Positions 1 through 6,040 of a stretch of DNA of 14,780 bases are shown here, piece by piece. The number at the start of each line of letters is the position of its first letter. The first letter of the stretch is position 1. Under the pieces are notes generated by a model that saw only the letters and a list, made by a program, of their open reading frames with translations, did not search any database and was not told the origin of the DNA. The stretch lies in the NCBI GenBank assembly GCA_024231375.1, contig JAAEQP010001495.1, forward strand, positions 1-14,780. The letters are read 5' to 3'. Both the position numbers and the translations under genes were made by a program. This DNA comes from a bacterium. Its GTDB lineage: Bacteria > Hydrogenedentota > Hydrogenedentia > Hydrogenedentiales > SLHB01.

Positions 1-363
1 CACCGCATCGGGCCGGTAGTCGAGTTCCATGTTCTCGTGCTTCGCAACCAGTTCCGCAAAATCGTCGTCGGGCAATTCGCGACCGAGGCCCGTGAGCATG
101 ATCTTCAGCCGTTCGCCGATGGTCCACGTGAAATGTTGGTCGTGCCACACCTTGTTGAACGCCGCATCCGTCACATCGTAGGCCAGATCCGTGCATTCAC
201 GGTCGATGGGCGCCTGTTTGTTCACATATTCGGAGAACAGATCCCGGCGCGCCACGCGCTTCGTCGGCAATCCTGCCGCCGCTCGTTTCGGCTCATCCGA
301 ATCGTCGACGACAATCGTGTCCCATATATCAAACGTAATCACTTCAATAGGTCGCGCGGCCAT
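1..363 (-). CDS. HAD-like hydrolase, N-terminal part (runs off left edge)
   Basis: This is the first 121 codons of an open frame on the minus strand; the 3' part lies outside the window. The start ATG (361-363) is preceded by GAGG seven nucleotides upstream. The protein opens with VITFDIWDTIVVDD at residues 8-21, which matches HAD motif I: the nucleophilic aspartate is D12, followed by a hydrophobic strand and then W-D-T. A tryptophan replaces the second aspartate of the phosphatase DxDxT form, giving a DxWxT signature like that of REG-2-like or haloacid-dehalogenase-like HADs. The rest (about residues 35-121) looks like the start of the helical cap, including a TWTIGERL segment. HAD motifs II-IV would be beyond the edge, so substrate and chemistry cannot be stated. 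It is transcribed away from the repeat-rich region to its right. Confidence 0.8.
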   Translation of the reverse strand, partial: MAARPIEVITFDIWDTIVVDDSDEPKRAAAGLPTKRVARRDLFSEYVNKQAPIDRECTDLAYDVTDAAFNKVWHDQHFTWTIGERLKIMLTGLGRELPDDDFAELVAKHENMELDYRPDAV

Positions 364-628
364 GTCAGATCCTCGTTTTTCGCTGGCGGATGGTTTCGTT
401 CGGGAAGGTCAAACCCTACCATATTCCCTCGTTCCTGGTAAAACCGGGGTCCCGGCAGCGAACGATCATGTCAGGCCGCTAGGAGATGTGCGAGGCGGAA
501 CCCCGCCCGGCCAGGACGGCCAAGGCCCGGACATGCCCACCATGCCGCAACTCCCTGGCGACATCCCCGGCATGCCAAACGTCGGGATGCCCCAGATGCC
601 GCAACTGCCGAACATGCCCGGGCAGTGA
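362..628 (+). other. Met/Pro/Gln-rich open frame, possible gene remnant
   Basis: This 88-codon frame starts at an ATG that overlaps the start of the HAD gene on the other strand. Its last third is low complexity: M-P-x-x-P units such as MPTMPQLPGDIPGMPN and PQMPQLPNMPGQ, ending at TGA 626-628. No ribosome-binding site is evident and no family is recognised. The proline/methionine-rich end resembles the disordered tail of a secreted or envelope protein, so this may be the 3' remnant of a truncated gene. It may equally be chance coding in G+C-rich DNA. Confidence 0.15.
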
Positions 629-660
629 GGAAGGCAGGATAAGGAGATGTGGGGATTGAG

Positions 661-766
661 GGATCCCTTTACCACGAAGGCCACGAAGCTCACGAAGCTA
701 AAGGACAAGGCGCTCCGCTTCCCACCTTACTTCGTGTCCTCTGTACCCTTCGTGGTGAAAAGATCC
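661..766. repeat. 106-bp inverted-repeat element of the ACCACGAAGG type
   Basis: The element begins GGATCCCTTTACCACGAAGG (661-680) and ends with a near-perfect inverted copy (746-766, ending GTGGTGAAAAGATCC). Inside the left arm ACGAAG occurs three times in tandem (ACCACGAAGG, CCACGAAGC, TCACGAAGC); the right arm carries CTTCGTG twice. There is no coding potential. From memory, repeats built of CACGAAGG/ACACGAAG units are widespread between genes in Planctomycetota, Verrucomicrobiota and deltaproteobacterial genomes. I could not check the copy number here. Confidence 0.65.
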
Positions 767-786
767 CCGCCTTTTCGGATGCTCCC

Positions 787-815
787 ATCACTGTTCATTC
801 GTGCCCATTCGTGGT
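787..815. repeat. CATTCGTG dispersed-repeat fragment
   Basis: The segment contains GTTCATTCGTGCCCATTCGTGG, in which CATTCGTG occurs twice at a 10-nt period. It lies 20 bp right of the ACCACGAAGG element and has the same kind of short CGTG-centred unit. A related piece with ATCCGTGG is at 921-940. They look like decayed copies of dispersed intergenic repeats. This is a pattern judgement from this window alone. Confidence 0.35.
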
Positions 816-847
816 GAGCCAAGACCGGATTCTCCGTTGTGGCCGGT

Positions 848-917
848 CGCGGCCTCTTGGCCGCGCTCTGACCGCGCCACCGACGTGACCGCGAGGTCAC
901 GCCACGACCGTCAGGTC
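848..917. repeat. Cluster of three small hairpins
   Basis: Two perfect 7-bp stems with 4-nt loops are visible: CGCGGCC-TCTT-GGCCGCG (848-865) and CGTGACC-GCGA-GGTCACG (884-901). A third, shorter one is GACC-GTCA-GGTC (906-917). The stem sequences differ while the geometry is kept, as expected of a structured repeat family. No gene overlaps them convincingly and no T-tract follows, so they are not simple terminators. Confidence 0.45.
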
Positions 918-1045
918 TCCATCTACGTGAATCCGTGGTTGAGCGAGACCGGATCCCGCCGCCTTCGGACTGCCCGTCAACCGGTCCGGGCCTTTCGTAC
1001 GAGACGGCGGTTCACCTGGGATGGAATCGATGGGAAGGGGCACTA

Positions 1046-1085
1046 AAATGGGTTACTGTCCCCATTTGTTCCCATTTGTTCCATT
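1046..1085. repeat. AAATGGGGACAG-type inverted repeat
   Basis: AAATGGG (1046-1052) and CCCATTT (1061-1067) form a 7-bp stem, with two further CCCATTTGTT/CCATTT units to the right. On the minus strand this reads AAATGGGGACAGTAACCC followed by ATTT. Sequences of this kind are, to my recollection, dispersed REP-like elements in many environmental bacteria, often linked to IS200/RAYT-type transposases. None is encoded in this window. The element abuts the 3' end of the YD-repeat remnant and supplies its last codons and stop. Confidence 0.45.
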
Positions 1086-1558
1086 TCTGCGCTGACCGTC
1101 GTGCCGCCGTTGACCAGGGCCGTCATCTCGTTGGCGGTGTTGCACGTGTACGTGGTGGTGTCCGTCGTGCTCGTGCCCGCGTCATACACGGCTTTGCTCA
1201 CCATGTTGTCGCCCGCATCGTAGGTGTACGTGTATCGGTCCACCAACGACCCGCCGTGTCCCTTTTGGAGTGCGCCATCACGATGGCGCTTTTCCCGCCC
1301 GCATCACGATGCGGGCTCTCACTTCCATCCCGACCGGTGCATCGTGATGCACCGAAGTCAAAGCGGCATCGTGATGCCGCACTCCACACCGGACGCCGTC
1401 ATGGACGTGAGCGCGCCCACCGCGTTGTACGCGTACGTCGTGGTGTTCCGGTGATAATCGTTCACTGACTTGACCCGGTTCGCGTCGTCGTAGGCGTACC
1501 GAATGCTGCTGGTCGTGTCGAACTGGCTGGAAAACCCGTAGTCTGTGGGTTCTTTCGA
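1086..1558 (-). pseudogene. RHS/YD-repeat protein remnant
   Basis: Two open segments on the minus strand encode unmistakable YD-repeat sequence. The upstream segment (1558 down to 1386) reads IRYAYDDANRVKSVNDY and then TYAYNAVGALTSMTASGV. The downstream segment (1266 down to about 1086) reads YTYTYDAGDNMVSKAVYD and TYTCNTANEMTALVNGGTT. YD repeats belong to large secreted RHS/teneurin-like proteins, often polymorphic toxins or adhesins. Only about 115 residues remain, there is no start region, and a TGA (1559-1561) closes the frame upstream. A 119-bp hairpin element (1267-1385) splits it and brings an in-frame TGA at 1358-1360. The reading frame is the same on both sides of the insertion. The 3' end runs into an AAATGGGGACAG-type repeat. 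This is debris of a former RHS gene. Confidence 0.8.
1267..1385. mobile_element. 119-bp element of four covarying palindromes
   Basis: The ends are inverted copies beginning GGAGTGCG (1267 inward on plus, 1385 inward on minus). Inside are four perfect palindromes: arms GCGCCATC/GATGGCGC (1272-1289), GCCCGCATC/GATGCGGGC (1297-1316), CGGTGCATC/GATGCACCG (1335-1354) and GCGGCATC/GATGCCGC (1363-1380). The central two bases are AC in the first pair and GT in the second, so the element as a whole is an inverted repeat. The CATCACGATG core is constant while the outer stem bases change in compensating pairs. It carries no gene and interrupts an RHS remnant, which shows that it inserted. I take it for a non-autonomous REP/MITE-like element; any mobilising enzyme is not in the window. 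Confidence 0.7.
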
Positions 1559-1658
1559 TCACCCGGCGGCGACACCTCATCCTGCGAGGGATGGTGCGTG
1601 CTCATTCGGTACTGGGACCCTCGTTCGGCACACAATGCCGGATTCACGCAGTTTCTTC

Positions 1659-1885
1659 CGCGCCTGAAAGGTGCGCGCATAATAGCCTGGGGCAAGCGAA
1701 ACGCCGCCCCAGGTACCGCCCATCCCCTCAAGATTGCGCCCTGAAGGGGCGCGGCATACGCCGCGAACCCGATGACATGACTGGAGGCCTATGCGCGGCC
1801 CCTTCAGGGCCGGATGGTTGCTGCGCCGGACCCGGGGCGGCGCTTCGCTTGCCCCGGGCTGTTATGCGGTGCGCCTTCAGCGCAC
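1659..1885. repeat. About 227-bp six-hairpin inverted-repeat element
   Basis: Three hairpins on the left are repeated in inverted orientation on the right. Left: 1659-1675 (GCGCC, loop TGAAA), 1686-1713 (CCTGGGGC/GCCCCAGG with a 12-nt loop) and 1736-1752 (GCGCCC-TGAAG-GGGCGC). Right, read on minus: 1885-1869 (GTGCGC-TGAAG-GCGCAC), 1858-1831 (CCCGGGGC/GCCCCGGG with almost the same 12-nt loop) and 1812-1796 (CGGCCC-TGAAG-GGGCCG). Loops are conserved while stem bases vary in compensating fashion. The element ends 100 bp before the first sulfatase and may lie in or upstream of its leader. It has no coding content. Confidence 0.65.
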
Positions 1886-1984
1886 GTTGCGATGGTACGC
1901 GCCCCGCGCACCGTTTGCCGCTCCTCCCCTTGTAATGCCGCCCTCCTCTCGCTAATCTGTCTTCACCCAACGAAAGGGGGTCCC

Positions 1985-3430
1985 ATGAAGGCCATTATGG
2001 TCATGTTCGATTCGTTGAACCGGCATATGCTGCCGCCGTATGGATGCGACTGGGTGCAGGCGCCGAACTTCAAACGGTTGGCCGAGCGGTCGGTGGTGTT
2101 TGACCGGGCGTACGTGGGCAGTATGCCGTGCATGCCCGCGCGCAGGGAACTGCACACGGGCCGCTACAACTTCCTTCATCGCGGTTGGGGACCCCTGGAG
2201 CCGTGGGACGATTCGGCGCCGCAGATTCTCCAGGAGAACGGGGTCTACACCCACATGACCACGGACCATTACCACTATTGGGAAGACGGCGGCTGCACGT
2301 ATCATCCGCGCTACAGTTCGTTCGAGTTTCATCGGGGTCAGGAAGGCGACATCTGGAAGGCCGAGGTGGCTGACCCGGAGATCCCGGAGCACGCGGGCCA
2401 GATCCGGCGAGCGGATATCGTGAACCGGAAGTATATGGACCGGGAAGAGCTGCATTCGCAGTACCGGACCTTCGAGAACGGGCTCGAATTCATCCGCACG
2501 AACCATGACCAGGACCAATGGTTCCTCCATATTGAGACCTTCGACCCCCACGAACCCTACTTCTCGCACCAGAAGTATAAGGACCTGTACCCCCACGACT
2601 ACGACGGCCCCCTCTTCGATTGGCCGTCGTACACGGACGTGACGGAATCCCGCGCGCAGGTCGAGCACATCCGGCTAGAGAATGCAGCGCTTGTCAGCAT
2701 GTGCGACGCCCACTTGGGCAAGGTCCTCGACATGATGGACGAGTACGGCCTGTGGGACGACACGATGCTGATCGTGAACACGGACCACGGATTTCTGCTG
2801 GGCGAACATGAGAAGTGGGCCAAGTGTTGGCTGCCCTTCTACGAGGAAGTTGCCCACATGCCGCTGTTCATATGGGACCCGCGGTGTGCGAAGGCGGGTG
2901 AACGCCGCCAAGCGCTTGTGCAGACCATCGACCTCGCACCGACGTTGCTGGACTTCTTTGGGGTAACGCCGCCGCCCGACATGCAGGGCGTGCCGCTTGC
3001 GGCCACCATCGCCGACGACACGCCGGTCCGCGAGGGGGCTCTCTTCGGGATGCACGGTGCCCACGTGAATGTGACGGACGGGCGGTACGTGTATATGCGT
3101 GGTCCCGACCTGGAAGGCAACCAGCCTCTGTACAACTACACGACCATGGCGACCCACATGCGGGGACTCTTCCGCCAGGACGAACTGACCAACATGGAGA
3201 TCGCTGAGCCCTTTTCATTCACCAAGGGTTGCCAGATGATGAAGTGTCCCGCGCAACCGTGGCAGAACGCCCACCGCTTCGGCACCATGCTGTTCGACCT
3301 GGAGACCGATCCCAAGCAGGAGCAGCCGCTGGACGACCCGGCGGTCGAACAGCGAATGGTGGGGCTGCTCGACCGACTCATGCGCGAAAGCGACGCCCCG
3401 CCCGAGCAGTGGGAACGGCTGGGACTGTGA
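1985..3430 (+). CDS. Sulfatase, S1/alkaline-phosphatase superfamily (CMPAR type)
   Basis: This 481-residue sulfatase hydrolyses a sulfate ester, probably on a glycan; the substrate is not readable from sequence. The N-terminal strand MVMFDSLNRHMLPPYG carries a metal-ligand aspartate (D9). The active-site motif is CMPARRELHTGR with C49 as the residue converted to formylglycine, followed by P51 and R53. FDPHEPY is at about 186-192, and the metal-binding TDHG (D267, H268) is followed by LLGEHEKWAK. No hydrophobic signal peptide is present. The start at 1985 is chosen because AAAGGGGG lies just upstream and the family N-terminus begins there; an in-frame extension to 1814 would run through a hairpin repeat. 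The second sulfatase follows after 51 nt, so the two are probably co-transcribed. No formylglycine-generating enzyme is encoded nearby. Confidence 0.92.
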   Translation: MKAIMVMFDSLNRHMLPPYGCDWVQAPNFKRLAERSVVFDRAYVGSMPCMPARRELHTGRYNFLHRGWGPLEPWDDSAPQILQENGVYTHMTTDHYHYWEDGGCTYHPRYSSFEFHRGQEGDIWKAEVADPEIPEHAGQIRRADIVNRKYMDREELHSQYRTFENGLEFIRTNHDQDQWFLHIETFDPHEPYFSHQKYKDLYPHDYDGPLFDWPSYTDVTESRAQVEHIRLENAALVSMCDAHLGKVLDMMDEYGLWDDTMLIVNTDHGFLLGEHEKWAKCWLPFYEEVAHMPLFIWDPRCAKAGERRQALVQTIDLAPTLLDFFGVTPPPDMQGVPLAATIADDTPVREGALFGMHGAHVNVTDGRYVYMRGPDLEGNQPLYNYTTMATHMRGLFRQDELTNMEIAEPFSFTKGCQMMKCPAQPWQNAHRFGTMLFDLETDPKQEQPLDDPAVEQRMVGLLDRLMRESDAPPEQWERLGL

Positions 3431-3481
3431 ACATGATCCGCTACAACCCTCATTGAGTTTTCCCAAAGGAGCACGCGATTC

Positions 3482-4990
3482 ATGACCGACCGGCCCAATA
3501 TTCTCTTCATCACCAGCGACCAACACCATTTCAGCGCATTGGGATGCACCAATCCGCGGATTCAAACCCCCGCGCTTGACCGGCTTGCGGCCGAGGGCAC
3601 GCGATTCGACCGGGCCTACACCTGCAATCCCGTGTGTTCGCCCGCCCGGTCGAGCATGATTACGGGCCTCTACCCCGCGTGGCACCACTGCTGGACCATC
3701 GGTGTGAAACTGCCCGAGGATGTGCCCACGGTCGGCGACCGCTTCCACGAGAACGGATACCAGACCACGCTCATCGGCAAAGCCCATTTTCAGCCGCTGG
3801 CGTCGGAACCCGGCAGCGAATCACTGGAGTGTCAACCGATACTGCAAGACCTGGACTTCTGGCGAGACTTCCAAGGTCCGTGGTACGGGTTCCAACATGT
3901 GGAAGTGGCCCGCAACCATGCCGACGAGTCGCATGTGGGCCAGCACTATGCGATCTGGATGGAAGAGAAGGGCTTGACGAACTGGCGCGACTACTTCAGC
4001 AAATGGGAAGGGCGCCATATCCCATCAGGACGCTGGGGCGCATGGGAACTGCCCGAGGAGTACCATTACACCCCCTGGACGGCCGAGCGCACCATCGCCG
4101 ACATGGAAGCGGCCGTGGCCGCGGACCGACCCTTCTTCACCTGGGCCAGCTTCCACGATCCCCATCCGCCCTACCTGGTGCCGGAACCTTGGGCGTCGAT
4201 GTACGACCCCGCCGACATGGAACCCGGACGCCTTGTGCCGGGCGAGATGGACGGTATGCCCCCCCACTTCGGCAAGACCCAGGAGGAGAATCCGGACTTC
4301 TCCATGTACGAGGAAGCCCACGGCAACCACGGGTTCCACTCCCACCTCCATACGGAGGAGCAACTTCGCAAGAACATGGCCATCTACTACGGGATGGTCA
4401 GTTTCATGGACCAGGCCATCGGACGCATCCTGGACTCACTGGACCGACTCGGCATCGCCGACAATACACTGGTGGTGTTCACCACCGACCACGGCCACTT
4501 TCTCGGCCAGCACGGTCTGACCGCGAAGGGCGCGTTTCATTACGAGGACATGGTCCGTATCCCCATGATTGTGCGGTATCCCGGTAAGGTTCCGGCGGGG
4601 CAGGTGTCGGACACGCTGCAATCAAACGTCGATCTCGCGCCGACCTTCCTGCGGGCCGCCGACATTGAGCCGCCCGGCCTGATGCAGGGGGCCGACCAGT
4701 TTGGCACGTGGTGCGGCGGCGAGGCCGCCCGCGACCACGCTATCGTCGAGAACCGGCACCAACCGACACGGGTTCATCTCCGAACCTACGTGGACGACCG
4801 GTACAAACTGACAGTGTACCGCGACGCCGACCATGGCGAGTTGTACGACCTCCAGGCGGACCCCGGCGAAATCCGTAACCTATGGAACGACCCGGCCGCC
4901 GCCGAGTTGAAGGGCCGTCTGCTCCTGAAGTTCATGCAGGCCGAGATCCAGCGGGAACCCACCCGCATGCCGCGAATCGCGGGGGCCTAG
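3482..4990 (+). CDS. Sulfatase, S1 family (CSPAR type)
   Basis: This 502-residue arylsulfatase-like enzyme opens with RPNILFITSDQHH (metal ligand D13, with DQ instead of the common DD). The sulfatase signature PVCSPARSSMITG gives C52 as the formylglycine residue, with P54 and R56. LIGKAHF places the catalytic lysine at K100. The distal metal site TTDHGHFLGQHG has D336 and H337. A C-terminal ELYDLQADPGEIRNL block is typical of the family. Length is normal. No signal peptide is visible, so cytoplasmic action on imported oligosaccharides is one possibility. AAAGGAG lies 10 nt before the ATG. It follows the first sulfatase by 51 nt on the same strand, suggesting one operon, but the two proteins are divergent enough to act on different sulfate positions or substrates. 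Confidence 0.94.
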   Translation: MTDRPNILFITSDQHHFSALGCTNPRIQTPALDRLAAEGTRFDRAYTCNPVCSPARSSMITGLYPAWHHCWTIGVKLPEDVPTVGDRFHENGYQTTLIGKAHFQPLASEPGSESLECQPILQDLDFWRDFQGPWYGFQHVEVARNHADESHVGQHYAIWMEEKGLTNWRDYFSKWEGRHIPSGRWGAWELPEEYHYTPWTAERTIADMEAAVAADRPFFTWASFHDPHPPYLVPEPWASMYDPADMEPGRLVPGEMDGMPPHFGKTQEENPDFSMYEEAHGNHGFHSHLHTEEQLRKNMAIYYGMVSFMDQAIGRILDSLDRLGIADNTLVVFTTDHGHFLGQHGLTAKGAFHYEDMVRIPMIVRYPGKVPAGQVSDTLQSNVDLAPTFLRAADIEPPGLMQGADQFGTWCGGEAARDHAIVENRHQPTRVHLRTYVDDRYKLTVYRDADHGELYDLQADPGEIRNLWNDPAAAELKGRLLLKFMQAEIQREPTRMPRIAGA

Positions 4991-5002
4991 GAAAGAAAAG
5001 GG

Positions 5003-5031
5003 TTGACAGGGGCCGGGTTTCTTGCTAGAGT
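5003..5031 (+). promoter_or_regulatory. Sigma-70 promoter of the membrane protein/regulator pair
   Basis: A perfect -35 TTGACA (5003-5008) is followed by a 17-nt spacer and a -10 TAGAGT (5026-5031). It starts 13 bp after the stop of the second sulfatase and 37 bp ahead of the next start codon. The -10 box lies in the left arm of a dyad, so a bound repressor would block it. Confidence 0.75.
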
Positions 5032-5055
5032 GCTCTGCGCAACAGAGAACTCTAG
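5025..5055. promoter_or_regulatory. Candidate operator: dyad overlapping the -10 box
   Basis: CTAGAGT (5025-5031) pairs with ACTCTAG (5049-5055), and CTCTG (5033-5037) pairs with CAGAG (5043-5047). Twelve of 13 positions per arm match around a 5-nt centre. The site spans the -10 box, the expected transcription start and the base just before AAGGAG. The winged-helix regulator encoded second in this unit is the obvious candidate to bind it, giving negative autoregulation. That link is inferred. As RNA, the same sequence could form a hairpin near the 5' end. Confidence 0.6.
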
Positions 5056-5067
5056 AAGGAGCGAGCG

Positions 5068-5718
5068 ATGAGCAACGAATTGAACGACGTGAAACAGTCT
5101 CTGGATGAGGTACGTGCCGTGATGGCCCGGACCCGGCAGGCCATGGCCTATTCCGGGTCGGATGTCGTAATGATGATGTGGGGGGCCATCTGGTTTGTCG
5201 GCTTCATGGCAAGCCATTTTCTGGATGGAATGGAGAAGCCCCTTGGGCACGTGGTGGCCGGCTACGCCTGGCTGTTGTTGGTTGGCCTTGGGGTGACGGT
5301 GACACTGGTTGTCAGCATCCGAACAAAGGCGCCCTTCCGGAACCCCATGGGTGCGCGCATGGGCATCTTCTGGGGGCTCCTCTACGGCTACATCTGGCTG
5401 GGGTATGCGCTGCTGCACCCCTTCATCAACTACGAGGCCTTTGGAGCCGGGGATGCAGGGAAGTACGTCGCCGCGATAAACACGCTGGTTCCCATGTTCG
5501 CCTACGTGGTGATGGGCCTCTGGTTCGAGCGGTACTTCATCTGGATAGGTCTTGCCGTGACGGGCCTGCTCTTCCTCGGATTGTTCGTGTTCCAACCCAT
5601 CTTCTACATCTGGATGGCGTTTCTGGGCGGTGGCACCCTGGCCGGCACCGGGTATTTCATCCGCAAGACGTGGAGGAAACCGCTTGGAATCGGAACCGGA
5701 GAAGCCTCCCATGCCTGA
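5068..5718 (+). CDS. Six-TM integral membrane protein of unknown function
   Basis: The 216-residue protein has a charged, helix-prone N-terminus (1-31, NELNDVKQSLDEVRAVMART). About six hydrophobic segments follow, at roughly 33-52, 62-84, 97-117, 133-153, 156-174 and 178-197, with a basic tail (RKTWRKPLG). I do not recognise a named family or any catalytic motif. The start is supported by AAGGAG seven nucleotides before the ATG and by the promoter at 5003-5031. Its stop overlaps the next start (ATGCCTGA), so translation of the regulator is coupled to it. A membrane protein paired with a small HTH_34 regulator under one autoregulated promoter is a recurrent bacterial arrangement. The regulator may control, or report on, whatever this membrane protein does. 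Confidence 0.85.
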   Translation: MSNELNDVKQSLDEVRAVMARTRQAMAYSGSDVVMMMWGAIWFVGFMASHFLDGMEKPLGHVVAGYAWLLLVGLGVTVTLVVSIRTKAPFRNPMGARMGIFWGLLYGYIWLGYALLHPFINYEAFGAGDAGKYVAAINTLVPMFAYVVMGLWFERYFIWIGLAVTGLLFLGLFVFQPIFYIWMAFLGGGTLAGTGYFIRKTWRKPLGIGTGEASHA

Positions 5719-6034
5719 TATCGACGCCGTCATCCATCAACCGGTGCGCCTGAGAATCATGGCGTCGCTCATGGCCCTCGGGGCGGACGACCAAGCCGAG
5801 TTCAGCTATCTGAAACGGCTCCTGGAAGTGACCGACGGCAACCTGGGCGCACACCTCGGCAAGCTCGAGGAAGCCGGGTACATCGCGGTCGAGAAGAAGT
5901 TCATGGCACGGAAACCTTGCACGCTTCTGAACCTGACCCACAAAGGCCGTAGCGCCTTCGCGGACCATGTGCAGGCCCTGGAGGAGATTCTCGCCACGAC
6001 GCGCGAAGTGGACTCATCCGAGGCTACCGACTGA
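5711..6034 (+). CDS. Winged-helix transcriptional regulator (HTH_34/MarR-like)
   Basis: This 107-residue protein consists almost entirely of a winged-helix DNA-binding domain. IHQPVRLRIMASLMAL (8-23) is the first helix. FSYLKRLLEVTDGNLGAHL (31-49) spans the helix-turn-helix with the TDGNLGAHL recognition helix. KLEEAGYI and the basic strand KKFMARKPCTLLNLTHKGR (62-80) form the wing. A terminal helix (82-97) probably dimerises. The pattern matches Pfam HTH_34, a group of small MarR/ArsR-like regulators. GGAG lies nine nucleotides before the ATG, which overlaps the previous stop by eight bases. The dyad at 5025-5055 over the shared promoter is its likely binding site. No metal-binding cysteine cluster or ligand domain is seen. 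Confidence 0.9.
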   Translation: MPDIDAVIHQPVRLRIMASLMALGADDQAEFSYLKRLLEVTDGNLGAHLGKLEEAGYIAVEKKFMARKPCTLLNLTHKGRSAFADHVQALEEILATTREVDSSEATD

Positions 6035-6040
6035 GAGTCG

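Larger units (their letters stand above)
364..1984. other. 1.6-kb stretch with no intact gene, rich in palindromic repeats
   Basis: I see no complete gene here. The open frames present are short, poorly started, and overlap one another on both strands. The stretch holds, in order: a Met/Pro/Gln-rich frame end, a 106-bp inverted-repeat element, two short CATTCGTGG/ATCCGTGG-type fragments, a hairpin cluster, an AAATGGGGACAG-type inverted repeat, an interrupted RHS/YD-repeat remnant, and two multi-hairpin elements. These are listed separately. Between them, 941-1045 and 1562-1658 show nothing I can name. The region looks like a landing site where mobile palindromic sequences and gene debris have accumulated. 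Confidence 0.7.

Noticed and set aside
1267..1385. CRISPR array
   Set aside because: The four units are palindromes with changing arms and uneven 8-20-nt gaps, in mixed orientation, without constant repeats, spacers of normal size or cas genes.
1930..1958. Promoter for the sulfatase pair (TTGTAA, 17 nt, TAATCT)
   Set aside because: Spacing is right but the boxes match the consensus only weakly; too uncertain to list.
1814..1984. In-frame extension of the first sulfatase by 57 codons
   Set aside because: It would translate the right half of a hairpin repeat element and puts unrelated sequence before the conserved family N-terminus; a good ribosome-binding site sits at the 1985 start.
1952..2668. 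238-codon minus-strand frame opposite the first sulfatase
   Set aside because: Shadow of the sulfatase coding sequence, which has all the family motifs on the plus strand.
4987..5733. 248-codon minus-strand frame opposite the membrane protein gene
   Set aside because: It is antisense to a gene with a promoter, a ribosome-binding site and clear TM segments; its composition is rich in His, Gly and Pro with no recognisable domain.
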